Below are positions 17,478-26,128 of a stretch of 64,000 nucleotides of DNA, piece by piece (the stretch's first letter is position 1; every line of letters starts with the position of its first letter). The notes beneath the pieces were generated by a model that saw nothing but the letters and a program-made list of their open reading frames with translations, was not told where the DNA came from and made no database searches. The translations under genes and the position numbers were made by a program. The stretch comes from Oceanospirillum sp048268485 (GTDB lineage Bacteria; Pseudomonadota; Gammaproteobacteria; Pseudomonadales; Halomonadaceae), in the NCBI GenBank assembly GCA_048268485.1, contig JBLWVL010000007.1, positions 1 to 64,000 of the forward strand, read 5' to 3'.

Positions 17478-18212
17478 TTAGGGCATTTCCTGCCGGAACA
17501 GTGAACGGTAATAAAAGCCCTGCACGTAATCGACACCAAGGCGTTGTGCGAACATAAGATCGTCTTCGGTTTCGACGCCTTCAAGAACCATTTTTTTGCC
17601 TGAGGCCCTGGCGAAGCTGCACAGAGTATCAAGCAGATGCCCGTAATGGGCTTTGTTCTGGTTTTTGATCCAGGAGCGATCCAGCTTCAGGTAATCAACA
17701 CTAAGCAGAACGTCAAAAGATAGCATGCTGTTGGGAGCTCCAATATCATCCAGTGCCACCTGGAGGCCGTGATCACGATAGGCGCGTCCCATATCACTGC
17801 TATAGATGGCATCACTGGCATCGGTATTTTCAATAATTTCTACAACTAAATGATCTTTCCCTTTCAGCAGTTCAAGCAGAGGATTTCGCTCATCATTGCC
17901 AAAAAAGGCAAATGCGTGCGGGTCGATATTGAGAAATAACTGATCTCCCTGGGGGGCAGAGGTAAGCTGGAGCCATTTCATTTGATATTCAACATTGAAC
18001 AGGCTGAGTTCATCGGCATGAAGGGCTTCAAAGACCAGGTCGGGCCTTAATAACTTACCATCCTGGTTTATAAAGCGAGCTAACCCTTCCCAAGCCATAA
18101 TCTCCCCGCTTTTAGGTTCGACAATGGGTTGGTATTCCACGCCAAAGCGACGATTCTGAATTACGTCGTAAAGGGTGAAGTTATCAATGTCGGAAAAAAC
18201 TTCCTTAAACAT
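17478..18212 (-). CDS. EAL-domain c-di-GMP phosphodiesterase
   Basis: This 244-residue stand-alone EAL protein is predicted to hydrolyse cyclic di-GMP. The motif reads EGL in place of EAL, a tolerated variant. The other catalytic positions are present: Asn in LFLNIDP, Glu in VVEIIEN, the Asp pair in ALDDIGA, Lys in YLKLDRSW and Glu in EGVETEDDL. Loop 6 (DDIGAPNSML) departs from the common DDFGTGYSSL and may affect dimer coupling. I use the ATG at 18212, which has AAGGT upstream. A longer start at 18275 would read through a Fur-like palindrome. It lacks any sensor domain, so control may be transcriptional, possibly by iron. Confidence 0.85.
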   Translation of the reverse strand: MFKEVFSDIDNFTLYDVIQNRRFGVEYQPIVEPKSGEIMAWEGLARFINQDGKLLRPDLVFEALHADELSLFNVEYQMKWLQLTSAPQGDQLFLNIDPHAFAFFGNDERNPLLELLKGKDHLVVEIIENTDASDAIYSSDMGRAYRDHGLQVALDDIGAPNSMLSFDVLLSVDYLKLDRSWIKNQNKAHYGHLLDTLCSFARASGKKMVLEGVETEDDLMFAQRLGVDYVQGFYYRSLFRQEMP

Positions 18213-18231
18213 TAGTTGGTTACCTTGCTTA

Positions 18232-18246
18232 TGATAATTCTTATCA
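18232..18246. promoter_or_regulatory. Fur-box candidate before the EAL gene
   Basis: TGATAAT-T-CTTATCA matches the 7-1-7 Fur consensus TGATAAT-N-ATTATCA at 14 of 15 positions, counting the free centre. It ends 20 bp upstream of the EAL start codon, where a repressor would cover the promoter or early transcript. Confidence 0.55.
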
Positions 18247-18279
18247 ATTATCTGCACCCCTTGTGGCCTTGTCAATTAT

Positions 18280-18294
18280 TGAGAATATTTCTCA
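18280..18294. promoter_or_regulatory. Second Fur-like inverted repeat
   Basis: TGAGAATATTTCTCA is a perfect 6-3-6 palindrome and a weaker match to the 7-1-7 Fur consensus. It lies 34 bp from the stronger box, in the divergent region between the EAL gene and the EamA exporter, and could control either. Confidence 0.35.
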
Positions 18295-18414
18295 TAAATA
18301 TTTTGTAAACTTGATTTGTTTTTGTTGGTTGACGGCAAGGAGTTGGGTAGAATGCGCAGCAGTGCTCAAAAGGGCTGATATATCACTCATAGAAAAATAC
18401 AGAAGGATAAAGCG

Positions 18415-19296
18415 GTGCGTTATCTTGTCTTTGTAACCTTGCTCTGGGCTGTTTCATTCAGCCTGATTGGCGTCTATCTGGCTGGACAAGTGGATAGCTA
18501 TTTTGCGGTACTGACCCGAATTGTTTTGGCAGGACTCATCTTTCTGCCGTTTACCCGCTGGAAGGGGTTGCCGGCTTCTCTGAAGGGGGGGACTATGCTT
18601 GTGGGAGCGCTGCAGTTTGGTGTGACTTATGTTTGTCTCTACCAGGCGTTTCTCTATCTGACAGTACCTGAAGTGCTGCTGTTTACTATCTTTACACCTC
18701 TCTATGTCACCCTGATCGATGATGCGCTGAATAAGCGTTTTACCCTAGCTCCTTTGGTTGCCACGTCCATTGCGGTGGTGGGAGCCGGTGTTATCCGTTA
18801 TCAGAATCTGAGTGATGACTTTATTACCGGCTTTCTACTTCTGCAGGTGGCGAACCTTGCTTTTGCTGCCGGGCAGGTGGGCTATGCTAATCTGATTAAA
18901 GCGCAACCGGTGACTCTGCCTGCATGGCGTTTTTTCGGTTATTTCTTCCTGGGGGCACTCTTGGTGGTTTTGCCATCTTTTCTGTTGCTGGGGAACCCGG
19001 AAAAACTACCTTCTACTCCTCTGCAGTGGGGCGTTTTGGCCTGGTTGGGACTGGTGGCTTCGGGGCTGGGCTTCTATTTGTGGAATAAAGGCGCCTGCCT
19101 AGTGGATGCCGGCACTTTGGGGATTATGAATAATGCTCTGGTACCTGCGGGTCTGGTGGTGAATCTTCTGATCTGGAACCGGGATGTGGATCTGACACGT
19201 TTGTTACTCGGTGGCGCTATTATTGGGTTATCCCTTTGGGTGAACGCCCGGTGGAACAAGTGGTTTCATTTGGATGATAAGACCGTACAGGCATAG
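18415..19296 (+). CDS. EamA-family drug/metabolite exporter
   Basis: This 293-residue inner-membrane transporter of the DMT superfamily has two EamA repeats and about ten membrane spans. The first repeat starts LLWAVSFSLIGVYLAGQVD and the second begins near residue 145. The substrate is not predictable; relatives export amino acids, amines or other small metabolites. The GTG start at 18415 has AAGGAT at good spacing. It is divergent from the EAL gene and shares with it a region holding two Fur-like palindromes. Confidence 0.85.
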   Translation: MRYLVFVTLLWAVSFSLIGVYLAGQVDSYFAVLTRIVLAGLIFLPFTRWKGLPASLKGGTMLVGALQFGVTYVCLYQAFLYLTVPEVLLFTIFTPLYVTLIDDALNKRFTLAPLVATSIAVVGAGVIRYQNLSDDFITGFLLLQVANLAFAAGQVGYANLIKAQPVTLPAWRFFGYFFLGALLVVLPSFLLLGNPEKLPSTPLQWGVLAWLGLVASGLGFYLWNKGACLVDAGTLGIMNNALVPAGLVVNLLIWNRDVDLTRLLLGGAIIGLSLWVNARWNKWFHLDDKTVQA

Positions 19297-19543
19297 CCAG
19301 GAGAGTGCCCTGACGTAGGGGCAGGGCTCACCGGGTTAAGCTGTTACTGAAAACGGCCTTTAGACGAGGTCATTTTTTTGCCTTTATATTAGATGTTTGC
19401 ATATTTTATCCTTTTAAATTAGTGGGTTGCCTGCGTCTATTTGCCTCGCCACTACGACGGAAAATGCGACATTTGACCGCGCATGGCCAGCGTTGCTCTC
19501 TGATACATTTCCTGCTCTTGTCTAACTGACCGTGGGAAACCAG

Positions 19544-20956
19544 ATGAATACCTCGTTTAAAGTTCCGGAAATGGATCATAAGGCCGGAGTGGCCCAGTCA
19601 AAGTCCGGCTATAACCGGCTATGGCGTTGGCACCTGTTGGCCGGGCTGTATGTTGTACCTTTTATGCTGATGTTGAGTCTGACCGGTATCATTATGATGA
19701 CCTATAAGCCTCTGATTGAACCGCTAATCTACTCGGAGCTTATCTCGGTTACACCAACGGATGGGCAATCGCGCATAAGCTGGCAGCAACAGGTAGATCT
19801 GGTAAAGAGCGCTTATCCTGAAGGGGTTGTGCGCCAGTTGTTATTGCCACAGGATGAACAGGACCCGGTACGCATCCTTGTGAAGGAAGCTGGTGTTAAT
19901 CTTCAGGTTTTTGTTGACCCTTATCGGGGGGAAATTATAGGGACGCTTAATAACGATGCGACCCTTTATGCGCTCGCCGATGAGATCCATGGGACACTTT
20001 TACTGGGTGCATTTGGTGATGGTCTGATTGAGCTGGCGGCAGCGTTAACTCTGATATTACTGGTAACTGGCCTGCTGCTTTGGTGGGCACGACGTAAACG
20101 CCAACCCGGATATCTGCTGCGGCCTGAGACCGGGTTGAAGGGGCGTTTATCCTGGCGTGAATGGCATACCTTTTCCGGTTTCTATCTGTCGGTTGTGCTG
20201 ATGCTGTTTGTACTTTCCGGGCTCTCCTGGACTGGCATTTGGGGTGCTAAAATGATTCAGGCTTGGAGTAGTTTCCCGGCTGGAGTGTTTTCAGGTATTC
20301 CGTTGTCGGATCAGACCCATGCTTCTCTTAACCCTGGAGTTACTGAGCAGGTGCCCTGGAATCTTGAGCAGACACCTTTGCCTGCTTCCGGTTCTCTGTC
20401 TGGTCAGCCGGGTATTCCCGCTGATACGCCGGTCAATGCTGACAGTGTAATCCGCTATGCTCAGGATAACGGTATGACACGCTTTCGTCTGAATTTGCCC
20501 ACCGCTCTGGACGGAGTCTACACCGCAATGGCAGCAGCTATGAATGGAGATATTACAGATCCTTTCGCTGATCGGACGCTTCATATTGATCGCTATACCG
20601 GCAAGGTGCTGGCTGATGTCGGGTACGATGACTATAGTCTGTTGGCTAAGGCGATGGCGGTCGGTATTCCGCTGCATATGGGGCTGTGGGGAAGGACCAA
20701 CCTGGTGATCAATATTGTGCTTTGTCTTGGGATTATCTTTGTCTGTATTGCGGGTATTGTTATGTGGTGGCAACGTAAGCCAGCCAATCGCTCTTTTCAT
20801 TTGGGGGCACCTTCATCCCGTAGCAAAAAGCGTGGCGCTTTGGTTCTGATTCCTGTGCTTTGCGGGCTTTTTGTACCCTTGCTGGGGCTTACACTGCTGA
20901 TGTTCTGGCTGGCGACGCGCACTTTCACAAGAGTCATCGACAGAGGACGTGTCTAG
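19544..20956 (+). CDS. PepSY-associated membrane protein (PiuB-like)
   Basis: This is a 470-residue inner-membrane protein of the PepSY_TM family. The first span follows RLWRWHLLAGLYVVPFMLML, with histidine positioned as in heme-binding relatives. PepSY segments occur in the two periplasmic regions, and further spans lie near residues 165, 210, 385 and 435 (WHTFSGFYLSVVLMLFVLSG is typical). Members are linked to siderophore or ferric iron reduction and uptake, but this one has no TonB receptor beside it. The ATG at 19544 follows GTGGGAAACCAG; a GTG at 19532 would add four residues. I saw no convincing Fur box directly before it. Confidence 0.85.
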   Translation: MNTSFKVPEMDHKAGVAQSKSGYNRLWRWHLLAGLYVVPFMLMLSLTGIIMMTYKPLIEPLIYSELISVTPTDGQSRISWQQQVDLVKSAYPEGVVRQLLLPQDEQDPVRILVKEAGVNLQVFVDPYRGEIIGTLNNDATLYALADEIHGTLLLGAFGDGLIELAAALTLILLVTGLLLWWARRKRQPGYLLRPETGLKGRLSWREWHTFSGFYLSVVLMLFVLSGLSWTGIWGAKMIQAWSSFPAGVFSGIPLSDQTHASLNPGVTEQVPWNLEQTPLPASGSLSGQPGIPADTPVNADSVIRYAQDNGMTRFRLNLPTALDGVYTAMAAAMNGDITDPFADRTLHIDRYTGKVLADVGYDDYSLLAKAMAVGIPLHMGLWGRTNLVINIVLCLGIIFVCIAGIVMWWQRKPANRSFHLGAPSSRSKKRGALVLIPVLCGLFVPLLGLTLLMFWLATRTFTRVIDRGRV

Positions 20957-20983
20957 AATAAGGCGAGGGCATTTCGAATGCTT

Positions 20984-21020
20984 CTGACCGCCGGTATCTG
21001 CACTGAGTGCCGGCGATCAG
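20984..21020. terminator. Hairpin between convergent PepSY and nadE genes
   Basis: CTGACCGCCGG pairs with CCGGCGATCAG with one mismatch, and the loop contains a small GCACT/AGTGC stem. It sits in the 75-bp gap between converging genes. No T-run follows on either strand. Confidence 0.45.
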
Positions 21021-21031
21021 GCTACAGCAGA

Positions 21032-21862
21032 TCAGTCGTAAATCGTGGGAATGGGCTGGCGTTTATGCTGTGTCGATCTGTAGATACGGATCAGGTGATC
21101 TTTCACTTCCGCCGGCACCGGCTTACCCTCAAGAAAGTTGTCGATCTGCTCATAGCTTAATGCCAGAGCATCTTCGTCTGCCTTTTGCGGGGCAAGCTCT
21201 TCCAGGTCTGCTGTTGGCACTTTCTTAACCAGTAACTCAGGTGCCCCCAAGCTTGCGGCGATCTGTCGTACCTGACGTCTGTTAAGCCCAAAGAGGGGCG
21301 CCAGATCACAGGCTCCGTCACCATATTTTGTATAGAAGCCAGTGACATTCTCGGCTGAATGGTCTGTTCCGATAACAAGACCGCCGGTAAGGCCTGCAAT
21401 CTCATACTGAGCCACCATACGGGCACGGGCTTTAACATTACCTTTGACAAAATCCAGCTTAGCGGGATCTTTTGGGGTAAGGCCTGTGTCCTTAAGGGCT
21501 TCCAGGGTGCTGCTATGAATGCCCTCAACACCGCTTTGGATATTGACGCTAACGGATTGGCTCGGCTTGATAAACGAAAGCGCCAATTGAGCTTCATCTT
21601 CATCTTTTTGTGTGCCGAAAGGCAGGCGAACAGCTATAAACTGGTAGTCTGACTGAGAGGCCGTTTGGTTAAGCTCATCTACTGCCAGCTGAGCCAGTCG
21701 ACCGCAGGTGGTGGAGTCCACGCCGCCACTGATACCGAGTACCAGTGTTTTACAGCCAGCGTCTGTCAGGCTGTTTTTAATAAAATCTATCCGGCGACGG
21801 ATCTCAAATTCCGGATCAATTTCGGGCAGTACCCGCATCTCTTTACGGATAATATCTTCCAT
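21032..21862 (-). CDS. nadE: Ammonia-dependent NAD+ synthetase
   Basis: This enzyme converts deamido-NAD+ (NaAD) to NAD+ using ATP and ammonia, the last step of NAD synthesis. The 276 residues equal the short, glutaminase-free form. The ATP-pyrophosphatase loop SGGVDST is at about residues 45-51. GTDHSAENVTGFYTKYGDGACDLAPLFGLNRRQVR is the NaAD and metal-binding region, and the C-terminal KRQPIP is typical. The start MEDIIRKEMRVLPEIDPEFEIRRRIDFI is the usual N-terminal helix. It appears monocistronic. Confidence 0.95.
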   Translation of the reverse strand: MEDIIRKEMRVLPEIDPEFEIRRRIDFIKNSLTDAGCKTLVLGISGGVDSTTCGRLAQLAVDELNQTASQSDYQFIAVRLPFGTQKDEDEAQLALSFIKPSQSVSVNIQSGVEGIHSSTLEALKDTGLTPKDPAKLDFVKGNVKARARMVAQYEIAGLTGGLVIGTDHSAENVTGFYTKYGDGACDLAPLFGLNRRQVRQIAASLGAPELLVKKVPTADLEELAPQKADEDALALSYEQIDNFLEGKPVPAEVKDHLIRIYRSTQHKRQPIPTIYD

Positions 21863-22040
21863 TCATGACACCACTTTGTTGTGCGAGTTTGTTGCTCGGT
21901 GTATTCGTGCACCGCTTTAGCGCTTAGCTTTTGGCGGCTTGTCTGATTTTGGTGCGAAACCTGCGCCATTGCTGGCGCTAATGATATAAATTATACGATG
22001 TTTACTTAAGAATAACCTGCGCCTGAGGCGTTGTAGTAGC

Positions 22041-22622
22041 TTAAGCCAGAGCTTTTTGGATCAGTGCCAGATGCTCGGGCTGATAGCTGATTTTCAGTGC
22101 AGCCTGGTGTCCTTTTTCTGACATTTTGCCCCAGGTTTTCTGGATAATGCTGATCAGTTTGGGTTCACTGTGCTTCTCAGCAAAGGGGGCAAGGTAGTGT
22201 TCCAGAAAGACCAGGCAGATCACATCTTCCAGCATCTGAACTTCCGCATCCTGCTTCAGCCCTTTTTTCTGTAGCAGGGTCTTGACCCGCTCGGCATCCT
22301 GTTCGCTGTAACCTGTCTGAAGCATGAGTTCAGCCGTTTTTTCGCCATGGAATTTCCCCAGGTCGGTACGCCAGTGTTTATAGCCGACACGCCCTTCAGG
22401 ATAATCAGAGCGAGGAATACTCCAGCGCTGGATATGTTGGCCACGGGCAGCTATCTGCAGAAGCTCAGAGGCACCGGGTTCAAACTGAGTCAGGCGCTCG
22501 CTCATGCGTTGGCCATAGAGCCACTCTTTGGCGACCCGTTTCCCCTGATATATATCCTGATTGGGATCCTGATTATTGCTCTGGTCGATCTTCTGCAGAA
22601 CGGTCTCTAGTTTTGCATTCAT
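22041..22622 (-). CDS. DUF4202 protein
   Basis: This 193-residue soluble protein matches DUF4202. It has a helical N-terminus, the conserved ARGQHIQRWSIPRSDYPEGRVGYKHWR segment and a metal-suggestive histidine at FHGEKTAELM. LEDVICLVFLEHY precedes the C-terminal helices. The spacing of His and Asp recalls an HD-type fold, but no activity is established for the family. The start at 22622 is the first ATG. The gap of 178 bp to nadE suggests separate transcription. Confidence 0.85.
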   Translation of the reverse strand: MNAKLETVLQKIDQSNNQDPNQDIYQGKRVAKEWLYGQRMSERLTQFEPGASELLQIAARGQHIQRWSIPRSDYPEGRVGYKHWRTDLGKFHGEKTAELMLQTGYSEQDAERVKTLLQKKGLKQDAEVQMLEDVICLVFLEHYLAPFAEKHSEPKLISIIQKTWGKMSEKGHQAALKISYQPEHLALIQKALA

Positions 22623-22820
22623 TATTTTTCCTTAATGGCTTTATAGCGGCTGCCTAAGAAGCTTGGACACTATTGTCTGTCGTATGCGGGTTGACGTCCA
22701 TCAGAATCCTGCTCGGTTGAAGACAGAGGCTTTAACAGCCGGGTTTTTCTTGATTCTCGTGACAAGTCTGTTCTTTAACGTATAGTCATATTTTAAAATA
22801 ATCCGCTTAAGGTGTATTCA

Positions 22821-23780
22821 ATGATCAGGCCAGTTTTACTGACACTGCTTTCTCTTATTGCCCTAGCAGCAAACTCTGTGCTCTGTCGCTTGGCTTTGGC
22901 TCCTGAGCCAACCCCCCGGGCTGAGAGTTTGATTGATGGTGTGGCAGAGGGAATTGCAGAAAGTACGCTGGTCTCCGGTGCAATTGATCCGGTAAGCTTT
23001 ACCCTGCTGCGGTTGGTTTCCGGTGTCGGGATGCTCTGGTTGGTTATTTTTTTGCTCAGATGGAAAAAGTCAGAACCGGGGTCGCAGAAACTTGTGGCTG
23101 GTGGCAGCTACCGCGCAGGTTTTATGCTGTTTGTTTATGCCCTTGCTTTCTCTATTGCATATCTGGACCTTGATACTGGGGCCGGGGCACTGGTTCTGTT
23201 TGGTGCCGTGCAATTGACGATGATCCTCGCAGGGTGGCTGCAGGGGCATCGATTGCACCTTATTGAGTGGGCCGGAGTGCTATTGGCCTTTGCAGGGTTT
23301 GTTTATCTGGTTTTACCGGGCTTCAGTACGCCAAGTTTTTCCGGATTTATCCTGATGACGCTGGCAGGTATCGCTTGGGGAGGGTATACCCTGAAAGGGC
23401 GAGGATCGAAAACACCGGCTTTAGATACGGCCCGAAACTTTCTATTTACCTGGCCGTGGTTACTGCTATTAACCCTCTGGCTTCTGATTGAGGGCGGGGA
23501 TTGGACATCCCAGGGTGTTATTTTGGCGCTGATATCCGGTGCAATTACTTCGGGTTTGGGCTATGTTATCTGGTATGCAACTTTGCCGTTTTATACGGGG
23601 ACGCAAGCGGCGGTTTTACAGCTCTCAGTACCTGTTATTGCCGCTGTAGGTGGTGTCGTATTTGTTTCTGAACCTGTTACGATGACACTGATGATCGCTT
23701 CACTGATGATTTTAGGTGGTATCTTTCTGGTGATTACCGGTCGCTGGTATTTGCAGCGCGAAGCCTCAGACGCGGGATAG
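22821..23780 (+). CDS. EamA-family transporter
   Basis: This is a second DMT-superfamily transporter, 319 residues with about ten spans. The first span is MIRPVLLTLLSLIALAANSV. The second EamA repeat begins near residue 165 (GFILMTLAGIAWGGYTLKGR), with the late conserved SVPVIAAVGGVVFVSEPV. A periplasmic or cytosolic loop of about 35 residues between spans 1 and 2 is longer than usual. AAGG lies 8 nt before the ATG at 22821, favouring it over a GTG at 22812. The substrate is unknown. Confidence 0.85.
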   Translation: MIRPVLLTLLSLIALAANSVLCRLALAPEPTPRAESLIDGVAEGIAESTLVSGAIDPVSFTLLRLVSGVGMLWLVIFLLRWKKSEPGSQKLVAGGSYRAGFMLFVYALAFSIAYLDLDTGAGALVLFGAVQLTMILAGWLQGHRLHLIEWAGVLLAFAGFVYLVLPGFSTPSFSGFILMTLAGIAWGGYTLKGRGSKTPALDTARNFLFTWPWLLLLTLWLLIEGGDWTSQGVILALISGAITSGLGYVIWYATLPFYTGTQAAVLQLSVPVIAAVGGVVFVSEPVTMTLMIASLMILGGIFLVITGRWYLQREASDAG

Positions 23781-23878
23781 AACAAGCAAAGAGCAGGTTA
23801 ATACTGATCTCCTGAATACGTAGAGTGGTTTTCGGGTCACTTTATTTGGTCTCTACGGTATAATATATTTTAAATCAA

Positions 23879-23910
23879 ACACCTGATGCCTTTGGCGTCA
23901 GGTGTTTTTT
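23879..23910 (+). terminator. Intrinsic terminator after the EamA gene
   Basis: ACACCTGATGCC and GGCGTCAGGTGT form a 12-bp stem with one T-G wobble and a 3-nt loop, followed by six Ts. It ends the EamA transcript about 100 bp beyond its stop and insulates the rnk promoter. Confidence 0.85.
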
Positions 23911-24047
23911 ATTGGCTCGATTTTTTTACTTAAAACTCTTTTGTTACTTTCCCACAGAACTGAGTTACTCAGTGGGCGATGGTAGCAATTAACTGAATAG
24001 GTGTAATTGTCTTGTGGGCTCTCCCATAGGCGTTAAGGATGAACACA

Positions 24048-24458
24048 ATGGAAAATATACAGCCTGAGATTATTATCTCTGAATCTGATGCTGAGAAGTT
24101 GGATGAGCTACTGGCCGCCGTTTCTCAAAAAGAGTTTCCGGGAACTGCTAATCTGGAACAGGAACTGGATCGGGCATCCATCGTACCTTCTTCACAGATC
24201 CCGGAGAATGTTGTGACGATGAACTCCAGGGTGCGTTTTAAAGATATTCATTCGGCAAAGAGTTTTATCCTGACTCTGGTCTATCCGAAAGATGCAGGCC
24301 AGCAGGAAACGGTTTCTGTGTTGGCTCCAATCGGTTCGGCACTACTGGGGCTATCTGTTGGCCAGAAGATTAGCTGGCCAAAACCGGCGGGAGGGATGAT
24401 GCTGGTTGAGATTGAAGAGATTCTCTATCAGCCCGAGAGAGACGGCGCACTGGCCTGA
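24048..24458 (+). CDS. rnk: Nucleoside diphosphate kinase regulator (Rnk)
   Basis: This 136-residue protein resembles the GreA/GreB C-terminal domain, here SRVRFKDIHSAKSFILTLVYPKDA and ALLGLSVGQKISWP, preceded by a short N-terminal coiled coil. Rnk binds RNA polymerase in competition with Gre factors and is linked to nucleoside diphosphate kinase levels. The ATG at 24048 is preferred because AAGG lies 9 nt upstream; the ATG at 24039 directly touches that site. It has its own terminator and appears monocistronic. Confidence 0.88.
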   Translation: MENIQPEIIISESDAEKLDELLAAVSQKEFPGTANLEQELDRASIVPSSQIPENVVTMNSRVRFKDIHSAKSFILTLVYPKDAGQQETVSVLAPIGSALLGLSVGQKISWPKPAGGMMLVEIEEILYQPERDGALA

Positions 24459-24510
24459 TCGTTGAAACTATACAGGCTCCGGATATTTCTATCAGACGGA
24501 GCTACTAAAC

Positions 24511-24546
24511 AAAAACGGCGCTATTTTCAGATAGCGCCGTTTTTTT
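24511..24546. terminator. Bidirectional intrinsic terminator
   Basis: AAAAACGGCGCTAT and ATAGCGCCGTTTTT form a perfect 14-bp stem with a 6-nt loop, with Ts on the plus side and As on the other. It should end both rnk and the converging permease gene. Confidence 0.9.
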
Positions 24547-24580
24547 ATGCTTACGATCAGGATTGTCTGTAAACGGATGA

Positions 24581-25762
24581 TCAGTAGAACTGAGCGCCTA
24601 CGAGCAGAGCGCCAAAGGCAAGTGTTGTCACCAGGGTTATTTGGCCACCGGGGGTAACATAAGCGACTTCACCCTGTTGCCGGCTGCGCCATACCATAGC
24701 CACCGGAATGAAAATCGCCAGTACCGTCAGAGCCAGGCCGGCATAACTCAGCGCTTTGAGAAACTGCCCCGGTGCGCTGGACGCCATAATCAGGGCGGGA
24801 ACCAGAGTCAGAACAATCGCCGGAATCTTGCCGTCAATAACAGGTTTTTTATCACACATTTCCCGAATAAAGCCGAACAGAGACAGAGCCACACCCAGGA
24901 ACGAGGTCAGCAAGGCCATCGCGGCAAAAAGTTTCAGTACCGATCCCAGGCTGGCACCGCTCTTATCCAGCGCCGTAACCAGCTGTTCTACACCGCTCAG
25001 TCCTGCCAGTTGCTCAGGATTGACTGCGTTCATACAAGCCCAGAACCATGCGATATAACACACTAAAGGGATAAGACTGCCCACAATGACAACCTTGCTG
25101 AAGTGTTTTCCTTCGCCATCCTCGGTGTAGCCCACCAGCGGAGGAATTACCACCATAAAGCCAAAGGAAGTAAACAGAACAGGCAATGCCGCCATGATTT
25201 GTGCCTGAGCCCCTGGGGCAGATACCGAAGCCAGGTGGGTTTCGTGGGATATATCCGGTGACATGGAGCTCAGGGAATAAAGTGCGATAACCATAGCAAC
25301 CAGCATAATGGCGAAGAACAGGCGGTTCAGGCAATCAACAGCTCCAGTACCCAAAACAATAGTGATACCCGCCAGTAGGGTAAACAGAGTGCGGCTAAAA
25401 CCCAAAGTGACATCCAGCCCCATATACTTCAGCGCAACCTGTAGTAGTTCGCTGGCCCCAAGAATATAGGCCATCAGCAGGAAGACTAACAAAAAAATCA
25501 TACTGGAGTTTGTGATGAGCTGACCGAGTGGCCCTAACCATTTCCCGGACATGGCGTGCATGTTTTCACCGGGGTGATAATTAACATTTACTTCCAGTAA
25601 AAGAAGAGCGGCAAGTGTCGTAAAGGCCCAAACAAAAAACAATAAACCTAAGCCGAGGCCAAACCCCAGAGGAGCCAGCACCATAGGAATAGCGAGCATG
25701 CCTGCCCCCAGCGCTGTCCCCGCCACCAGCAGTGTGCTTCCTAAAAAACGAGTGGATACCAC
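24581..25762 (-). CDS. Aromatic amino-acid permease (HAAAP family)
   Basis: This 393-residue inner-membrane permease resembles Mtr and TyrP, which import tryptophan or tyrosine with protons. About eleven spans are predicted. The start FLGSTLLVAGTALGAGMLAIPMVLAPLGF is the family signature, and the central VLFTSFGFMVVIPPLVGYTEDG is also typical. Which aromatic residue it carries cannot be told. The upstream gap of 366 bp contains a TyrR-box candidate at 26076 and a tandem 12-bp repeat at 25897, which points to amino-acid control. It is monocistronic and ends at a shared terminator. Confidence 0.9.
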   Translation of the reverse strand: MVSTRFLGSTLLVAGTALGAGMLAIPMVLAPLGFGLGLGLLFFVWAFTTLAALLLLEVNVNYHPGENMHAMSGKWLGPLGQLITNSSMIFLLVFLLMAYILGASELLQVALKYMGLDVTLGFSRTLFTLLAGITIVLGTGAVDCLNRLFFAIMLVAMVIALYSLSSMSPDISHETHLASVSAPGAQAQIMAALPVLFTSFGFMVVIPPLVGYTEDGEGKHFSKVVIVGSLIPLVCYIAWFWACMNAVNPEQLAGLSGVEQLVTALDKSGASLGSVLKLFAAMALLTSFLGVALSLFGFIREMCDKKPVIDGKIPAIVLTLVPALIMASSAPGQFLKALSYAGLALTVLAIFIPVAMVWRSRQQGEVAYVTPGGQITLVTTLAFGALLVGAQFY

Positions 25763-25896
25763 GATATTCTCCCAATGTTGTCTTTATTATGATGCGATGA
25801 AGAGTGGGGGATACTACCCAAAAGCATTTTATCAGGCCAGTGCTTTGTTATAGGTTAGTTTTACAGATGATTGTTCTGAGTTATTGATTTTGGTAG

Positions 25897-25920
25897 GTTT
25901 TTTATCAAGTTTTTTATCAG
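25897..25920. repeat. Tandem 12-bp direct repeat
   Basis: GTTTTTTATCAA is followed directly by GTTTTTTATCAG, and a third partial copy begins at 25921. They lie about 135 bp upstream of the permease start and may be regulator half-sites or simple slippage repeats. Confidence 0.5.
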
Positions 25921-26075
25921 GTTTTGTAGCTGGAGGGGAGCGGGATTTCGCCATGATGAATGCTGAAACCCTCGCGCCATAAGGGTCTCAGCTGATCAAT
26001 TGGTAGGTCAATCAGGTGCGGTCTGTTGATGCCTTAAGCGATACTTTTCAGTTGATTATACTGCTGTTTTTGTAT

Positions 26076-26093
26076 CGTAAATAAAAGTTTACA
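26076..26093. promoter_or_regulatory. TyrR-box candidate
   Basis: CGTAAA-TAAAAG-TTTACA matches the TyrR consensus TGTAAA-N6-TTTACA at 11 of 12 fixed positions. The gene downstream is an aromatic amino-acid permease, a classic TyrR target. The site is about 314 bp from the start codon, which is far, and it touches the hairpin of the preceding gene. Confidence 0.4.
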
Positions 26094-26124
26094 AGGAGGG
26101 GTATGTCGTAACCCCCCCCTTGTA
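26088..26124 (-). terminator. Hairpin after the CurA-like reductase gene
   Basis: ACAAGG-AGGGGT and ACCCCCCCTTGT form an imperfect 12-bp stem just past the stop. On the minus strand it is followed by an AACTTTTATTT stretch, so it can act as an intrinsic terminator. Confidence 0.55.
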
Positions 26125-26128
26125 GTGC

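Larger units (their letters stand above)
25763..26128. other. Intergenic region upstream of the permease gene
   Basis: This 366 bp stretch holds no gene. It contains two 12-bp tandem copies of GTTTTTTATCA(A/G) at 25897-25920 with a third degraded copy. There is a small ACCCT/AGGGT hairpin near 25966, a TyrR-like palindrome at 26076-26093 and the hairpin of the upstream reductase gene. The length suggests a long leader or complex promoter for the permease. Confidence 0.5.

Noticed and set aside
18232..18294. The idea that the EamA exporter is the Fur target
   Set aside because: The stronger box is much closer to the EAL start (20 bp) than to the exporter (about 170 bp), so I assigned it to the EAL gene, while leaving the second palindrome open.
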